Part shown: positions 1-8,505 of the stretch, piece by piece
Layout of the letters: each line of letters opens with the position of its first letter
Numbering within the stretch: position 1 is the stretch's first letter
NCBI GenBank assembly: GCA_019636385.1
Contig: JAHBXT010000003.1
Span: 682,001-746,000 of the forward strand
DNA: 64,000 bases
Direction of reading: 5' to 3'
From: Pirellulaceae bacterium
Lineage (GTDB): Bacteria > Planctomycetota > Planctomycetia > Pirellulales > Pirellulaceae
The notes under the pieces: generated by a model
What the model saw: only the letters and a program-made list of their open reading frames with translations
Databases searched by the model: none
Told to the model about the DNA's origin: nothing
Translations under genes and position numbers: made by a program

Positions 1-948
1 GACCGTGATGGTGTCGGCGTACAGCGGGTATAAGACAGCCAACTTGACTGGCCAGATCATCATCCATAGATATTCAACGTAAGCGATCGTGACATTACCT
101 AGCCGAGCCGATAATGGATATTTGTCAAATGGATTCATCGCATCCGATTGAGCTACGAGCGTCATCCACACGCCACCCATCGTCAGCACAAAAAACGGGA
201 TTTTTTCTGGAAGCAGACGCACCACACCCCAAATAAGTGCTTGCAACCGAGCCGATGCACTATCGGTGGCCGGCTCCATTGCCTGACGCTGTAACGGCCA
301 GTAGTCCAAGAGCAGTAACCCAAAGGGTAGTGTTACCAGCATTGGCTTGGCCGAAAGTGACAATGCGAACATGACCAGGCTGACAACGTATGCTCGCAGG
401 CTGCGGTGTTGTGCGTAGTCGCTATAAAACCAGATTGTCAAAATGCCCAACAGCGTACTGAGCGTCGCCTTACGCTGCGCTATCCAAGCCACCGACTCGA
501 CATTCATGGGATGTACTGCGAATAAGCCGGCGACGATTAGACTGGCGATCGTTTGTCCCGTCATTCTTCGCAATAGCAAGAACAGCAAGACAACACAAGC
601 CACATGGAACAGGACATTCATCACATGGTGGCCTGCGGGCGCTGTTCCAAACAGTTCGGCATCCAGCATGTGGTTGATCCACGTTAGCGGATGCCAATTC
701 GAGGCGTAATCGGTCGAAGTGATTGCCCAAGCGATATTGTCTGCCGTCAATCCACTAGCTACATGCACGTTATCGCGCACATACATCTGATCGTCGAACT
801 CGATATACCCAGCTCGATAGACCGGCAGGTAGCTGACAAGTGTGACTGCAGCCAACAAGACACTGAGAAGTGCAGGGCTTGTGGTCTTATTGCCAACCGG
901 CGCTGATCTAGCAACTGGCTGATTGTGCTTTTTCTTGCGCTTCGGCAT
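1..948 (-). CDS. TMTC-like multi-span membrane glycosyltransferase, N-terminal part (runs off the window)
   Basis: The reverse strand is open from an ATG at 948 to the window edge, giving 316 residues of an incomplete protein. It starts with a basic tail (MPKRKKKHN), then a first membrane helix (about residues 26-43), the acidic loop motif FDDQMYVRDN, and later NWHPLTWINHMLD and AVHPMNVESVAW. These motifs, between repeated hydrophobic segments, are typical of bacterial relatives of the TMTC O-mannosyltransferases, which usually carry C-terminal TPR repeats; that part would lie beyond position 1. The likely role is transfer of a sugar from a polyprenyl-phosphate donor to an exported acceptor in the cytoplasmic membrane. 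The nearby GT2 enzyme (2302-3078) would be a natural maker of such a donor. Family recognition is by motif only; donor and acceptor are unknown. Confidence 0.8.
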   Translation of the reverse strand, partial: MPKRKKKHNQPVARSAPVGNKTTSPALLSVLLAAVTLVSYLPVYRAGYIEFDDQMYVRDNVHVASGLTADNIAWAITSTDYASNWHPLTWINHMLDAELFGTAPAGHHVMNVLFHVACVVLLFLLLRRMTGQTIASLIVAGLFAVHPMNVESVAWIAQRKATLSTLLGILTIWFYSDYAQHRSLRAYVVSLVMFALSLSAKPMLVTLPFGLLLLDYWPLQRQAMEPATDSASARLQALIWGVVRLLPEKIPFFVLTMGGVWMTLVAQSDAMNPFDKYPLSARLGNVTIAYVEYLWMMIWPVKLAVLYPLYADTITV

Positions 949-1039
949 GGACAGGGATTTGCTGGTGGGGGGCGAGCCGCTGTGGGCACAAGGTGGCTAA
1001 AGGCTATGTCTGTGGTGGCCAATCGCCAGCCAACTGCCA

Positions 1040-1348
1040 TTAGAAACTACCCATTATAAGACCGAAACGTTTGTCGAGCGAATCTATCCAATCCGGATCA
1101 GCGTCAGGTAGTTTGGAATCGATTATTCCAATTGTACCAATGAAATCGGCGGCGCGCCGAAACGCATCGGCGCACGTTAGGTTAGGGACAACCAATACTT
1201 CTCCACCCTCTGGCGACGGTAGCCATCGAAAGAAAACCGCCGACTCGCAGCAATGCTCGCCACGGCCTGGACGGGTGTCTAAAATAATGAATTCCAATCC
1301 GCCGGCCGACATGGCTGCGGTTAGTGAAAAATTCACGATAATCTTCAC
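1040..1348 (-). CDS. Small protein of unknown function
   Basis: A 102-residue frame starts at a GTG (1348) with GGAG five bases upstream. The frame is open back to another GTG at 1387, but that would overlap the divergent methyltransferase start. The product begins MKIIVNFSLTAAMSAGG and continues with alternating hydrophobic strands (LEFIILDTR, EVLVVPNL) and an acidic C-terminus ending near FGLIMGSF. There is no signal peptide or membrane helix, so it is probably cytoplasmic and folded. I do not recognise a family. It lies 91 bases upstream of the TMTC-like gene on the same strand and could share its transcript. The competing plus-strand frame at 1071-1430 reads as low-complexity Ser/Arg and is less protein-like. 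Confidence 0.45.
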   Translation of the reverse strand: MKIIVNFSLTAAMSAGGLEFIILDTRPGRGEHCCESAVFFRWLPSPEGGEVLVVPNLTCADAFRRAADFIGTIGIIDSKLPDADPDWIDSLDKRFGLIMGSF

Positions 1349-1380
1349 CTTGTCTCCATTACGGGCTGCGAGAACTGCGA

Positions 1381-2289
1381 GTGCCACAGAAATCTACGAC
1401 TGCTGTTACCGGCGCGCGTGTCGTACTTGAGAGAGTCGTCGATGCCGACAGCGGTGACGTTTTTTCGATTGTTCAAGCGGACCAGACAGGGCATCTGACC
1501 ACGCACCCAGTGCCAAATGACTTGAATCGTTACTACTCGGCCAGCTATCACGGAGATCGCCATGGATTTACCGCACGCTACTGTGATTGGCGTCGCTTGC
1601 GCATCGTCCGAAGCTGGCTGGCAAGTGCGTCACCGAAATGGTTGGATGTCGGCTGCGGCGATGGAACGTTGATTGATTCGGCGCGTCGCCAGCGGTGGTC
1701 GGTATATGGCGTCGAGCGGTTTCCAGAACTGGCGCGCAAGCGCGGGTTAACGGTCTTTGGAAGTCTAGATGAGGCTGGGGCTGAAGGTCCATTCGATTGT
1801 GTGACGCTCTGGCATGTCCTGGAACATCTAACTGAGCCACAGCAGGACTTAGAGACAATTCATTCTCTGCTGAAACCCGGCGGCGTTCTCATCATTGCAG
1901 TCCCGGACGCCGGGAGCTGGGTGGCGCGTTGGTTTGGCCGGCATTGGCTGCACTGGGACGTCCCGCGCCATCTGCATCACTTTTCAGCCCGTAGTTTGGG
2001 TGGCTTGTTGGCGACGGCAGGATTTGAAGCGCAACAACTACGTCGCTCGGAATATGAATACGATCTGCTGGGGTTCGCGCAAAGCACCTTGAATTGGCTG
2101 GGGTTCGCTCCGAACACATTCTTCAAGCTGTTGACCAAACGCCGCGTCCAACAGCCCACCTGGTTAAAACTGACTAACTTTGTCTTAGGCGGCTGGCTGT
2201 GTGCGGTTGCCGCTATTCCAGTCGGCTTGTGCGGGTTGCGGGGCCACGGTGGGACACTTATTTTTTTTGCTCGACGCCGAGATCTGTAA
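1381..2289 (+). CDS. Class I SAM-dependent methyltransferase (Methyltransf_23 type)
   Basis: A 302-residue protein with the SAM-binding motif I WLDVGCGDGTL (about residues 88-98), an acidic end of beta-2 (VYGVERF), and the motif VTLWHVLEHL (about 141-150) followed by LKPGGVLIIAVPD, all standard for this superfamily. The C-terminal third has hydrophobic stretches (FVLGGWLCAVAAIPVGL) that may lie on the membrane, as in methyltransferases acting on lipid-linked sugars. The only good start is a GTG at 1381 with a weak GAGA upstream; no in-frame ATG precedes the SAM fold. The GT2 gene follows after 12 bases, so the two are probably co-transcribed and act on the same glycan or lipid. The substrate cannot be read from the sequence. 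Confidence 0.88.
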   Translation: MPQKSTTAVTGARVVLERVVDADSGDVFSIVQADQTGHLTTHPVPNDLNRYYSASYHGDRHGFTARYCDWRRLRIVRSWLASASPKWLDVGCGDGTLIDSARRQRWSVYGVERFPELARKRGLTVFGSLDEAGAEGPFDCVTLWHVLEHLTEPQQDLETIHSLLKPGGVLIIAVPDAGSWVARWFGRHWLHWDVPRHLHHFSARSLGGLLATAGFEAQQLRRSEYEYDLLGFAQSTLNWLGFAPNTFFKLLTKRRVQQPTWLKLTNFVLGGWLCAVAAIPVGLCGLRGHGGTLIFFARRRDL

Positions 2290-2301
2290 GGAAGTCGTTG
2301 A

Positions 2302-3078
2302 ATGTTTCAAGATAAAAAGGTCGTCGTGGTTATGCCGGCCTACAATGCCGCTCGAACGTTGTTGCAGACGTACCGCGAGGTCGATCGGCAGTTGGTGGAC
2401 GAAATTGTCTTGGTGGACGACGCTAGTGTGGACGATACGGTACGCATAGCTCATGAACTTGGTTTGCATGTTCTTCAGCATCCACGCAATCGCGGCTACG
2501 GTGGCAATCAAAAGACCTGTTACACCAAAGCGCTGGAGCTGGGTGCCGACATTGTGGTGATGTTGCACCCGGACTATCAGTACACGCCGCTGTTAATCCC
2601 TTCCATGGTGCCGCTGATTGGCAATGGACTTTACGACTGCGTCATCGCTAGCCGCATCCTGGGTGGAAAAGCGCGGCGCAGCGGAATGCCGCTATACAAG
2701 TATGTCGCCAATCGTGGACTAACCTTTGCTCAGAATTTGCTGATGAGTTCCAAACTCACCGAGTTTCATACCGGCTATCGTGCGTTTTCTAAACGGATTC
2801 TGGAGGAGCTGCCGCTGGAGGAGAACTCAGATGATTTCGTGTTCGACAATCAGATGTTGGCACAGATTATTCGGGCCGGATTCCAAATTGGAGAGGTCTC
2901 CTGTCCCACGAAGTACTTTGCTGAAGCCTCGTCGATCAATTTCCGTAGATCTTGCATCTATGGTCTTGGCTGCCTGGGTACCGCCAGTCTTTATCGACTG
3001 TCGCAATGGGGAGTCTATCAATCGCCAATCTTCAGTCCCACGGGCCAGCGGCTCAGAGTGCCACCACAGGACGTGTGA
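2302..3078 (+). CDS. Family 2 glycosyltransferase (DPM1-like)
   Basis: A 258-residue GT-A fold enzyme: VVVVMPAYNAARTL at the N-terminus, EIVLVDDASVDDT (nucleotide-binding DD), a GYGGNQKTCY segment, and MLHPDYQY in place of the usual DXD loop. The later TEFHTGYRAFSK motif is typical of polyprenyl-phosphate glycosyltransferases of the DPM1/GtrB kind. It lacks the two C-terminal membrane helices found in the paralogue at 59795-60835, so it is probably cytosolic or peripheral. It lies 12 bases after the methyltransferase. The neighbouring TMTC-like gene suggests a pathway loading sugars on a lipid carrier, but that link is inference. Family assignment is firm; donor and acceptor are not known. 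Confidence 0.9.
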   Translation: MFQDKKVVVVMPAYNAARTLLQTYREVDRQLVDEIVLVDDASVDDTVRIAHELGLHVLQHPRNRGYGGNQKTCYTKALELGADIVVMLHPDYQYTPLLIPSMVPLIGNGLYDCVIASRILGGKARRSGMPLYKYVANRGLTFAQNLLMSSKLTEFHTGYRAFSKRILEELPLEENSDDFVFDNQMLAQIIRAGFQIGEVSCPTKYFAEASSINFRRSCIYGLGCLGTASLYRLSQWGVYQSPIFSPTGQRLRVPPQDV

Positions 3079-3205
3079 GTTTCGTCGGTGCCTCGGCGGG
3101 TTTTCCTTTGCGCGCATTGCACTATTGAGCTCAACTTCTCTGCAAGCGAATGAACTCTGGCGTGGGGGCTGTCAGCGTTCAGCATTCAACTTGGCGACAC
3201 TGTAG

Positions 3206-3234
3206 TTTATAGGCTCCGCAGGGTTTGCTATAAT
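3206..3234 (+). promoter_or_regulatory. Sigma-70-like promoter for the DUF1552 gene
   Basis: A perfect TATAAT lies at 3229-3234, and TTTATA (four of six consensus bases) at 3206-3211, with 17 bases between. Transcription would start near 3241, leaving a leader of about 70 bases before the ATG at 3314. This also argues against the GTG at 3248 as the start codon. Based on matching the consensus only. Confidence 0.5.
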
Positions 3235-3313
3235 AGTTCGGCGTCGAGTGTACCAAAGTGGCCAATTCGAAGAGTTGCTTGGAACTCAAGCGATTTCCAA
3301 ACAAGGATTGCAC

Positions 3314-4654
3314 ATGTTGAGACGATCTATTTCCAGACGCACGACTCTCAAAGGAATTGGGACCGCCATCGCCTTGCCACTGCTGGAAGCGATGGAACCA
3401 CGTCGGCTGTTGGGTGCTCAGGAATCGGCCGCCGCAGTCCGCTTGGCATTTCTGTATGCTCCGAACGGCAAACACATGCCCGATTGGTTACCACACACAG
3501 AGGGTTACGACTACGAACTGCCGCGCACTCTGCAGCCGCTGGCAGGTCTAAAGGCAGATTTCTGTGTGCTGAGCGGCCTATCGCACAAGAAAGCAGAAGC
3601 CAATGGAGATGGTGGTGGCGATCACGCTCGTGCGCTTACCACTTTTCTAACTGGCACTCAAGCCAAGAAGACCGACGGAGCAAACATTCGCGCCGGTATT
3701 TCAGTGGATCAGGTCGCCGCGCGTCACTTAGGACAATGGACACGCTTACCATCATTGGAGATGGGAGCCGACGCGGGCGCTCAGTCGGGTAATTGCGACT
3801 CAGGCTATAGCTGCGCCTATTCGTCGAACATCGCTTGGATGACCGAGACGCAACCCTTAGCCAAGGAAGTCAGCCCAGCATTAATCTTCGATCGGCTATT
3901 TGGCTCGGGACGGCCTGGCGAGACGGCTGCAGCCGGCCAGCGACGGTTGCGTTACAGCCAAAGCATACTCGATTTGGCGTCAGATGATGCTCGACGGCTG
4001 TACCACCGACTAGGACAATCCGACAAACGCAAACTGGATCAATACTTAACGGCGGTACGCGAGCTTGAGTTGCGAATCGCCAAAGCCGGTTCGGCACCGC
4101 CAGTCGATCAACTGCCCATGTCGCGACCGGCGGGAATTCCCGCTGACTATGCTGAGCATCTGCGACTGTTGGCCGATCTGTTAGTACTGGCCTTTCAGAC
4201 AGACTCAACGCGCGTAGCTTCGCTGGTACTGGCCAATGAAGGCAGTAATCGAAGTTACGGATTCCTAGATATTCCCGAAGGTCATCACGATCTATCGCAC
4301 CATGAAGGTAAGGCGGAGAAGCAAGCTAAGATTCAAAAGATCAATCAGTTTCATGTGACCCAGCTGGCCTATTTTCTTCAGCGACTGAAAGAAGTGCCCG
4401 AGCGTGGCGGCACACTTCTGGACAATTGCTTGATCGTGTATGGCAGTGGAATCGCAGACGGCAATGCTCACGCTCATAACAATTTGCCCATCTTGTTGGC
4501 TGGCTCAGGCGCAGGAGCCGTACGACCAGGCCGTCATCTAGCCTATCCCGACGGTACGCCGCTAACCAATCTGTACCTGAGTATGCTAGGCATCATTGGT
4601 ATCTCCGTAGACCGGCTGGGTGATAGCACTCATGCACTGTCGGATCTCGCATAA
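3314..4654 (+). CDS. DUF1552 family protein, probably exported
   Basis: Encodes 446 residues from an ATG at 3314 with AAGGA seven bases upstream; the frame stays open to a GTG at 3248, but that lies at the predicted transcription start. The N-terminus reads MLRRSISRRTTLKGIGTAIALPLLEAM, a twin-arginine-like or long Sec leader seen in planctomycete DUF1552 proteins. The body has the family segments RLAFLYAPNGKHMPDWLP, LSGLSHKKAEANGDGGGDHARA, FLTGTQAKKTDGANIRAGIS and, near the end, GSGIADGNAHAHNNLPILLAG, recalling the alkaline-phosphatase/sulfatase-like DUF1501 group. The function is not established. DUF1552 genes often sit beside large DUF1592/DUF1588 cytochrome-like genes; none is in this window. 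Start and family are secure, function unknown. Confidence 0.9.
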   Translation: MLRRSISRRTTLKGIGTAIALPLLEAMEPRRLLGAQESAAAVRLAFLYAPNGKHMPDWLPHTEGYDYELPRTLQPLAGLKADFCVLSGLSHKKAEANGDGGGDHARALTTFLTGTQAKKTDGANIRAGISVDQVAARHLGQWTRLPSLEMGADAGAQSGNCDSGYSCAYSSNIAWMTETQPLAKEVSPALIFDRLFGSGRPGETAAAGQRRLRYSQSILDLASDDARRLYHRLGQSDKRKLDQYLTAVRELELRIAKAGSAPPVDQLPMSRPAGIPADYAEHLRLLADLLVLAFQTDSTRVASLVLANEGSNRSYGFLDIPEGHHDLSHHEGKAEKQAKIQKINQFHVTQLAYFLQRLKEVPERGGTLLDNCLIVYGSGIADGNAHAHNNLPILLAGSGAGAVRPGRHLAYPDGTPLTNLYLSMLGIIGISVDRLGDSTHALSDLA

Positions 4655-4678
4655 ATATTTTCGTCAAGACCATCACCG

Positions 4679-5752
4679 ATGGATTCCCCAGTTAACTCGG
4701 CCGGCGGTCACAGAGACTCCCCCGTCGACCCAGAGAAGACTAACGTCGCGGCTCCGTTGCAGCGGGAGGTCGAATATACGCATACCAGCAACTTTGCAGC
4801 GGTGCTTGAGCAATTGGGTGTATCGCTGTTGGTGTCGACTTACCAAGCTGGCAAGCTGATTTCGATTGGTACTCATCAAGGACAGTTGGCTTTTGCGTTC
4901 CACAATTTCGAGCAAGTGATGGGAGTGGCTGTCGCCCCAGATCGCCTTGCTGTGGGGACGCGCCGACAGATTTATTTTCTGAATTCTGCTCAGGATTTGG
5001 CACCGCGCATTGAACCTTCAGGAACCTATGACAGTTGCTGGCTATCGCGGATGTCTTTTATCACCGGTAGCATTCATGTTCACGACCTGGCTTGGGGCAG
5101 CGATGGATTGTGGGTCGTCAATACGCTGTTCTCCAGCCTCTGTACGCTCAGCAACCAATATAATTTTGTGCCGCGCTGGCAACCACCGTTCATTTCGCAG
5201 TTGGTCGATCAGGATCGCTGCCACCTCAATGGCCTGGCGATGGAATCTGGACAGCCTCGATTTGTTACCGTGCTAGGCCAGACCGATCAACCGGCGGGTT
5301 GGCGCGACAATAAAGTCAGTGGTGGCGCGATTCTGGAGGTGCCCAGCGGTCGGGTCGTATCGCGGGAGTTATGTATGCCACACTCGCCGCGTGTCCACGA
5401 CGGGCAATTGTTCGTACTGAACTCAGGGCGAGGCGAACTGGTGTGGATCGACAGACGCTGCGGGCAGTCTCGTTCCATTGCCCAGTTGCCCGGTTACACG
5501 CGCGGACTGGCATTCGCCGGTGGCCTAGCCTTTATCGGGCTGTCGCGCATTCGCGAGACCAATATTTTCGGCGGTTTGCCGATTGGCCAGCATGCTGAAG
5601 AATTGAAATGTGGTGTAGGAGTGATCGATATAGCGACTGGCCGGACTGTGGCTACTCTGCAATTTCGATCCGGCGTTGAAGAAATTTTCGCTGTCGAAGT
5701 TATTTCGGGCTCACGCAACCCCAAAGCTGTGTGGGCCCTCGCTGGCAGATGA
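4679..5752 (+). CDS. TIGR03032 (DUF4915) family protein, C-terminus out of frame
   Basis: A 357-residue frame from an ATG at 4679. After a variable N-terminus it carries the family core: SLLVSTYQAGKLISIGTHQG, NFEQVMGVAVAP, HVHDLAWGSDGLWVVNTLFS, CHLNGLAMESGQPRFVT, MPHSPRVHDGQLFVLNSGRG, LPGYTRGLAFAGGLAFIGLS and GVGVIDIATG. The domain resembles a beta-propeller. The last residues (NPKAVWALAGR) do not look like a family end. The plus-one frame gives NP-KLCGPSLADDGEKEIWVVP, which does, and leads without a stop into the TPR/OGT frame ending at 7478. I therefore read 4679-7478 as one ancestral fusion gene broken by a one-base shift near 5720-5725. The biochemical role is unknown; the link to an OGT-like enzyme suggests protein or peptide glycosylation. 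Confidence 0.85.
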   Translation: MDSPVNSAGGHRDSPVDPEKTNVAAPLQREVEYTHTSNFAAVLEQLGVSLLVSTYQAGKLISIGTHQGQLAFAFHNFEQVMGVAVAPDRLAVGTRRQIYFLNSAQDLAPRIEPSGTYDSCWLSRMSFITGSIHVHDLAWGSDGLWVVNTLFSSLCTLSNQYNFVPRWQPPFISQLVDQDRCHLNGLAMESGQPRFVTVLGQTDQPAGWRDNKVSGGAILEVPSGRVVSRELCMPHSPRVHDGQLFVLNSGRGELVWIDRRCGQSRSIAQLPGYTRGLAFAGGLAFIGLSRIRETNIFGGLPIGQHAEELKCGVGVIDIATGRTVATLQFRSGVEEIFAVEVISGSRNPKAVWALAGR

Positions 5753-7478
5753 TGGCGAAAAGGAAATTTGGGTAGTACCCGCACCATCGCCTGAACACGA
5801 GTTGCGGGAAGCGGCCGGCCAGTCGTCGCTGAATTTCCTAAGCTATATCACGGAAGGCAAAATTGCTCATGAGCAAGGTCGCTTGGATGAAGCCTTAGAA
5901 TTGTTTCAAAAAGCGGCTGCGCTTCAGCCCAGAAATGTGGAGGTGCACAATCTGCTGGGTAATTTACTGCAAGACTTGCACCAACAGAGTGCAGCTATTG
6001 CCTGCTACCAGCAAGCCATTGAATTGGAGCCTGACTACGCCCCTGCGCATCAGAATTTGGGTGTCATCTGTGCTGCGAACAACCAGCCCCACGAGGCGCT
6101 CAAGCACTACGAAGCCGCTCAGGCCAGCCAGCCGAGCCCAGTGAATCTGGTGTTGGGCGCGACCATGCTGCCGATCATGTATCAGTCTCAGGAGCAGGTC
6201 GACTATTGGCGTGAGCGCCTGGAAAAACGAGTAGCGGCACTGGCCGATTCCGGCGTGAAGGTGGATACTAGCCGGTCGATGATTCCCAGCAGTTTCAACT
6301 TTGCTTACCACGGTCGAAATGATCGTCCCGTCATGCAGAATTTGGCCCGCATCTATCACGGGGTTCAGAGTTGTCCGGCCGCCATGGGTACAAACTGGCG
6401 GCCCCAGCGATCGCGACCACGTATCGGATTCTTGTCGGCACACTACTGCAATCACACGATTGGGCGGCTGAATTTAGGGATGATCGAACTACTGCCAAAA
6501 TCAGAGTTTGAAGTCTCTGTCGTCGCTCTGCGTCATCATGACGACGATTTCTCGCGGCGATTTAAACGCGCCGCCGAGAGCTACGTGGAGGTGCCGCGTG
6601 CCCCGGAAGCGGCCAGACGAATGATTGCCGAGTTGGATTTGGATATTCTGATTTTTTCTGACATTGGAATGGATGCGCTAACTCAAACTCTGTGTTATTC
6701 GCGTATGGCACCGATTCAAGCCACTACCTGGGGACATCCTGATACTACCGGCAGTCCACACATCGACTACTTCATTTCGACAGCGTTGGCTGAACCAATC
6801 GATGCCGACGGGCACTACAGCGAGCAATTGGTCAGGCTGCCGACGATGGGAGTCTATTATTATCGCCCGCAATGTGAAGGACCATCGCGCAGCCGCGAGT
6901 ATTTTGGACTGAGCCCGGGTCGCCATTTATACTTGTGTCCGCAGACCTTATTTAAGTTCCATCCGGAATACGATGCGGTGATTCGTGGGATTTTACAGGC
7001 AGATCCGCTTGGCGAGCTGGTTGTGATCGAAGGCCGCGTACCCGTTTGGACCAAAGCGCTGTTGGCCCGATGGCAGCAGACTTTGGAAGATACATTGCCC
7101 CGCGTGCGATTCATTCCGGCCGTTGCTCAGCCGGATTTCCTGCAACTGCTCAGCCTGGGAGACGTCATGCTAGACCCCTTTCCCTTTGGCGGTGGCAATA
7201 CGACCTACGAAGCTCTGGCCATGGGCACGCCGGTTGTCACCAGCCGAGCGCAGTTTCTGCGAGGGCGTTTGGCGCTGGGTATGTACCACCGCATGGGTAT
7301 GGAAGATTTGATTGCCGACAGTCTGGAGCATTATGTGGAAACCGCCGTTTGGCTTGCCACGGATGGCGACTATCGGCATGCCATGCGACAAGCCATCGTT
7401 GATACGCGCGACGTACTTTTTGAAAACTCTCAAGACGTGGTAGATGTTGCCGAGATGCTACGCCGGTGGTGCTCCTGA
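5676..7478 (+). CDS. TPR protein with OGT/SPINDLY-type (GT41) glycosyltransferase domain
   Basis: The frame overlaps the TIGR03032 gene by 77 bases. TPR repeats run over about residues 60-155 (DEALELFQKAAALQP, SAAIACYQQAIELEPDYAPAH, EALKHYEAAQ). The catalytic half follows: RIGFLSAHYCNHTIGRLN, LDILIFSDIGMD, QATTWGHPDTTGSPHIDYF, and near the C-terminus MLDPFPFGGGNTTYEALAMGTPVVTS. These are hallmarks of the bacterial O-GlcNAc-transferase/SPY group, which moves a sugar from a nucleotide donor to Ser/Thr of a protein. The only in-frame start before the TPRs is a TTG at 5676 inside the previous gene, without a ribosome-binding site; no ATG precedes the repeats. Translation therefore probably depended on the TIGR03032 frame. 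Family assignment is firm; whether an intact protein is made here is not. Confidence 0.82.
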   Translation: MKKFSLSKLFRAHATPKLCGPSLADDGEKEIWVVPAPSPEHELREAAGQSSLNFLSYITEGKIAHEQGRLDEALELFQKAAALQPRNVEVHNLLGNLLQDLHQQSAAIACYQQAIELEPDYAPAHQNLGVICAANNQPHEALKHYEAAQASQPSPVNLVLGATMLPIMYQSQEQVDYWRERLEKRVAALADSGVKVDTSRSMIPSSFNFAYHGRNDRPVMQNLARIYHGVQSCPAAMGTNWRPQRSRPRIGFLSAHYCNHTIGRLNLGMIELLPKSEFEVSVVALRHHDDDFSRRFKRAAESYVEVPRAPEAARRMIAELDLDILIFSDIGMDALTQTLCYSRMAPIQATTWGHPDTTGSPHIDYFISTALAEPIDADGHYSEQLVRLPTMGVYYYRPQCEGPSRSREYFGLSPGRHLYLCPQTLFKFHPEYDAVIRGILQADPLGELVVIEGRVPVWTKALLARWQQTLEDTLPRVRFIPAVAQPDFLQLLSLGDVMLDPFPFGGGNTTYEALAMGTPVVTSRAQFLRGRLALGMYHRMGMEDLIADSLEHYVETAVWLATDGDYRHAMRQAIVDTRDVLFENSQDVVDVAEMLRRWCS

Positions 7479-7495
7479 GCATCACGGTCGATGGT

Positions 7496-8172
7496 ATGAG
7501 TTCGTTCCGTAGCCGATCTTTGCGTTTCAACACGTGTGAACGAAGTTGCCAATCGACGGCCGATAGGAGTTCGAGGCTTAGAGCTGCTGAAAGCAGAAAA
7601 CTGTGCGAAGCGTCATCCAGAACCAGTGCGTCAGTATCGCCAGCAACCGTCGCGATAAGCCCCGGACCGCAACAAACTGCAAAGAAAAATGTCGGTGCCA
7701 ATCCGCCATCGGCCTGGGCCCCAGGTCCCCTGCCATCGGCAATCACCGTTCTCCCCGGTGCTATGTCGCGCGTCGTTATCGAGTGGCCCGATAATGCGAT
7801 CGTCAATCGCTGGCGGCGAGTGACGATTAAGGCTAACGGCGAGACGGGGCTAGGTACACCGGAAGTGTTCCGGAGAATGTATATGCTCTTCGCAGAGAGT
7901 CCCCAACTACCACGCTCGCCGATTGGACTCAAAGTGAATTGGCGAGCGCAGCTACGCAGGTGGCAGCACTCATCCATAAGCGCGGTACCACGCTTCGGCT
8001 GGGGTTAGCTCAAGCCAAGCCAGCTACGAATGTCCTAGCAGCTCGCGATCGGCTGTTGGCTCGAGCAGATACCGCGAATCATCGCACCCTCAAGTGCCGG
8101 CGCGAACTTTTGGACAGCAGGATGCCAGTTGAGTCGATTGATCAAGCCATGGACGATTTGTACTCGCAGTAA
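7496..8172 (+). pseudogene. Relic of a secreted LEPR/dockerin-type planctomycete protein
   Basis: No intact gene fits this stretch, but fragments do. From the ATG at 7496 the frame gives MSSFRSRSLRFNTCERS, close to the LEPR-XLL-type start of secreted planctomycete proteins. The same frame later gives SRVVIEWPDNAIVNRW and VTIKANGETGLGTPEVF, which match the typical dockerin-side segment where 'VFYFGN' usually follows. After about 7875 the homology jumps to another frame: RESPTTTLADW, then NVLAARDRLLARADTANHRT, the normal end of such proteins ('ATDRLLARANTTNHRT'). Aspartates expected in the calcium loops are lost. The start and end of a much larger secreted protein seem joined by an internal deletion plus a frameshift. 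Recognition is from remembered family patterns. Confidence 0.55.
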
Positions 8173-8505
8173 ATCTGCAAGATGATTAGGGCGCAGTATT
8201 TTGAGACCGTTCACGCAGATAATTTTCCGAATTATGGGGTGGCTCGCGCGATTCCGCTCCTAGGTTCAGCGCAGCATCGCAAGCTGACCGATAAAGATTT
8301 ATCGTAAATGTTCATGGAATTTTGATTACAGAGCGTCTTTGTGGCTGTACGGGTATTTCCGGCAGGCCGAAAGTGCCGATGTTCGGGGCTGCGGTGGGGC
8401 GAGTTTGCAATTAGAATGGAAGTTCCTCGATCGGTGGGCCAACAACGTCAAGCCCGGCCGTTCCCCAGCTACTAAGCTCCCCTCCACTTCCAGGATGGCC
8501 CCAGC
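8173..8505. other. Intergenic region before the export operon
   Basis: These 333 bases lie between the relic and the MacA-like gene. I see no convincing gene. They hold a 16-base palindrome at 8289-8304 and an AT-richer stretch around 8300-8340 that could carry the operon promoter, although no clear -35/-10 pair stands out. Confidence 0.5.
8289..8304. promoter_or_regulatory. Perfect palindrome, possible operator
   Basis: CGATAAA-GA-TTTATCG is a perfect inverted repeat with seven-base arms and a two-base centre, about 200 bases before the GTG of the MacA-like gene. Its size and position suit a dimeric repressor site. The regulator is not identifiable here. Confidence 0.35.

Noticed and set aside
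7237..7977. 246-codon open frame on the minus strand over the OGT end and the relic
   Set aside because: It overlaps the conserved OGT C-terminus, and its translation has no protein-like pattern beyond one short hydrophobic run.
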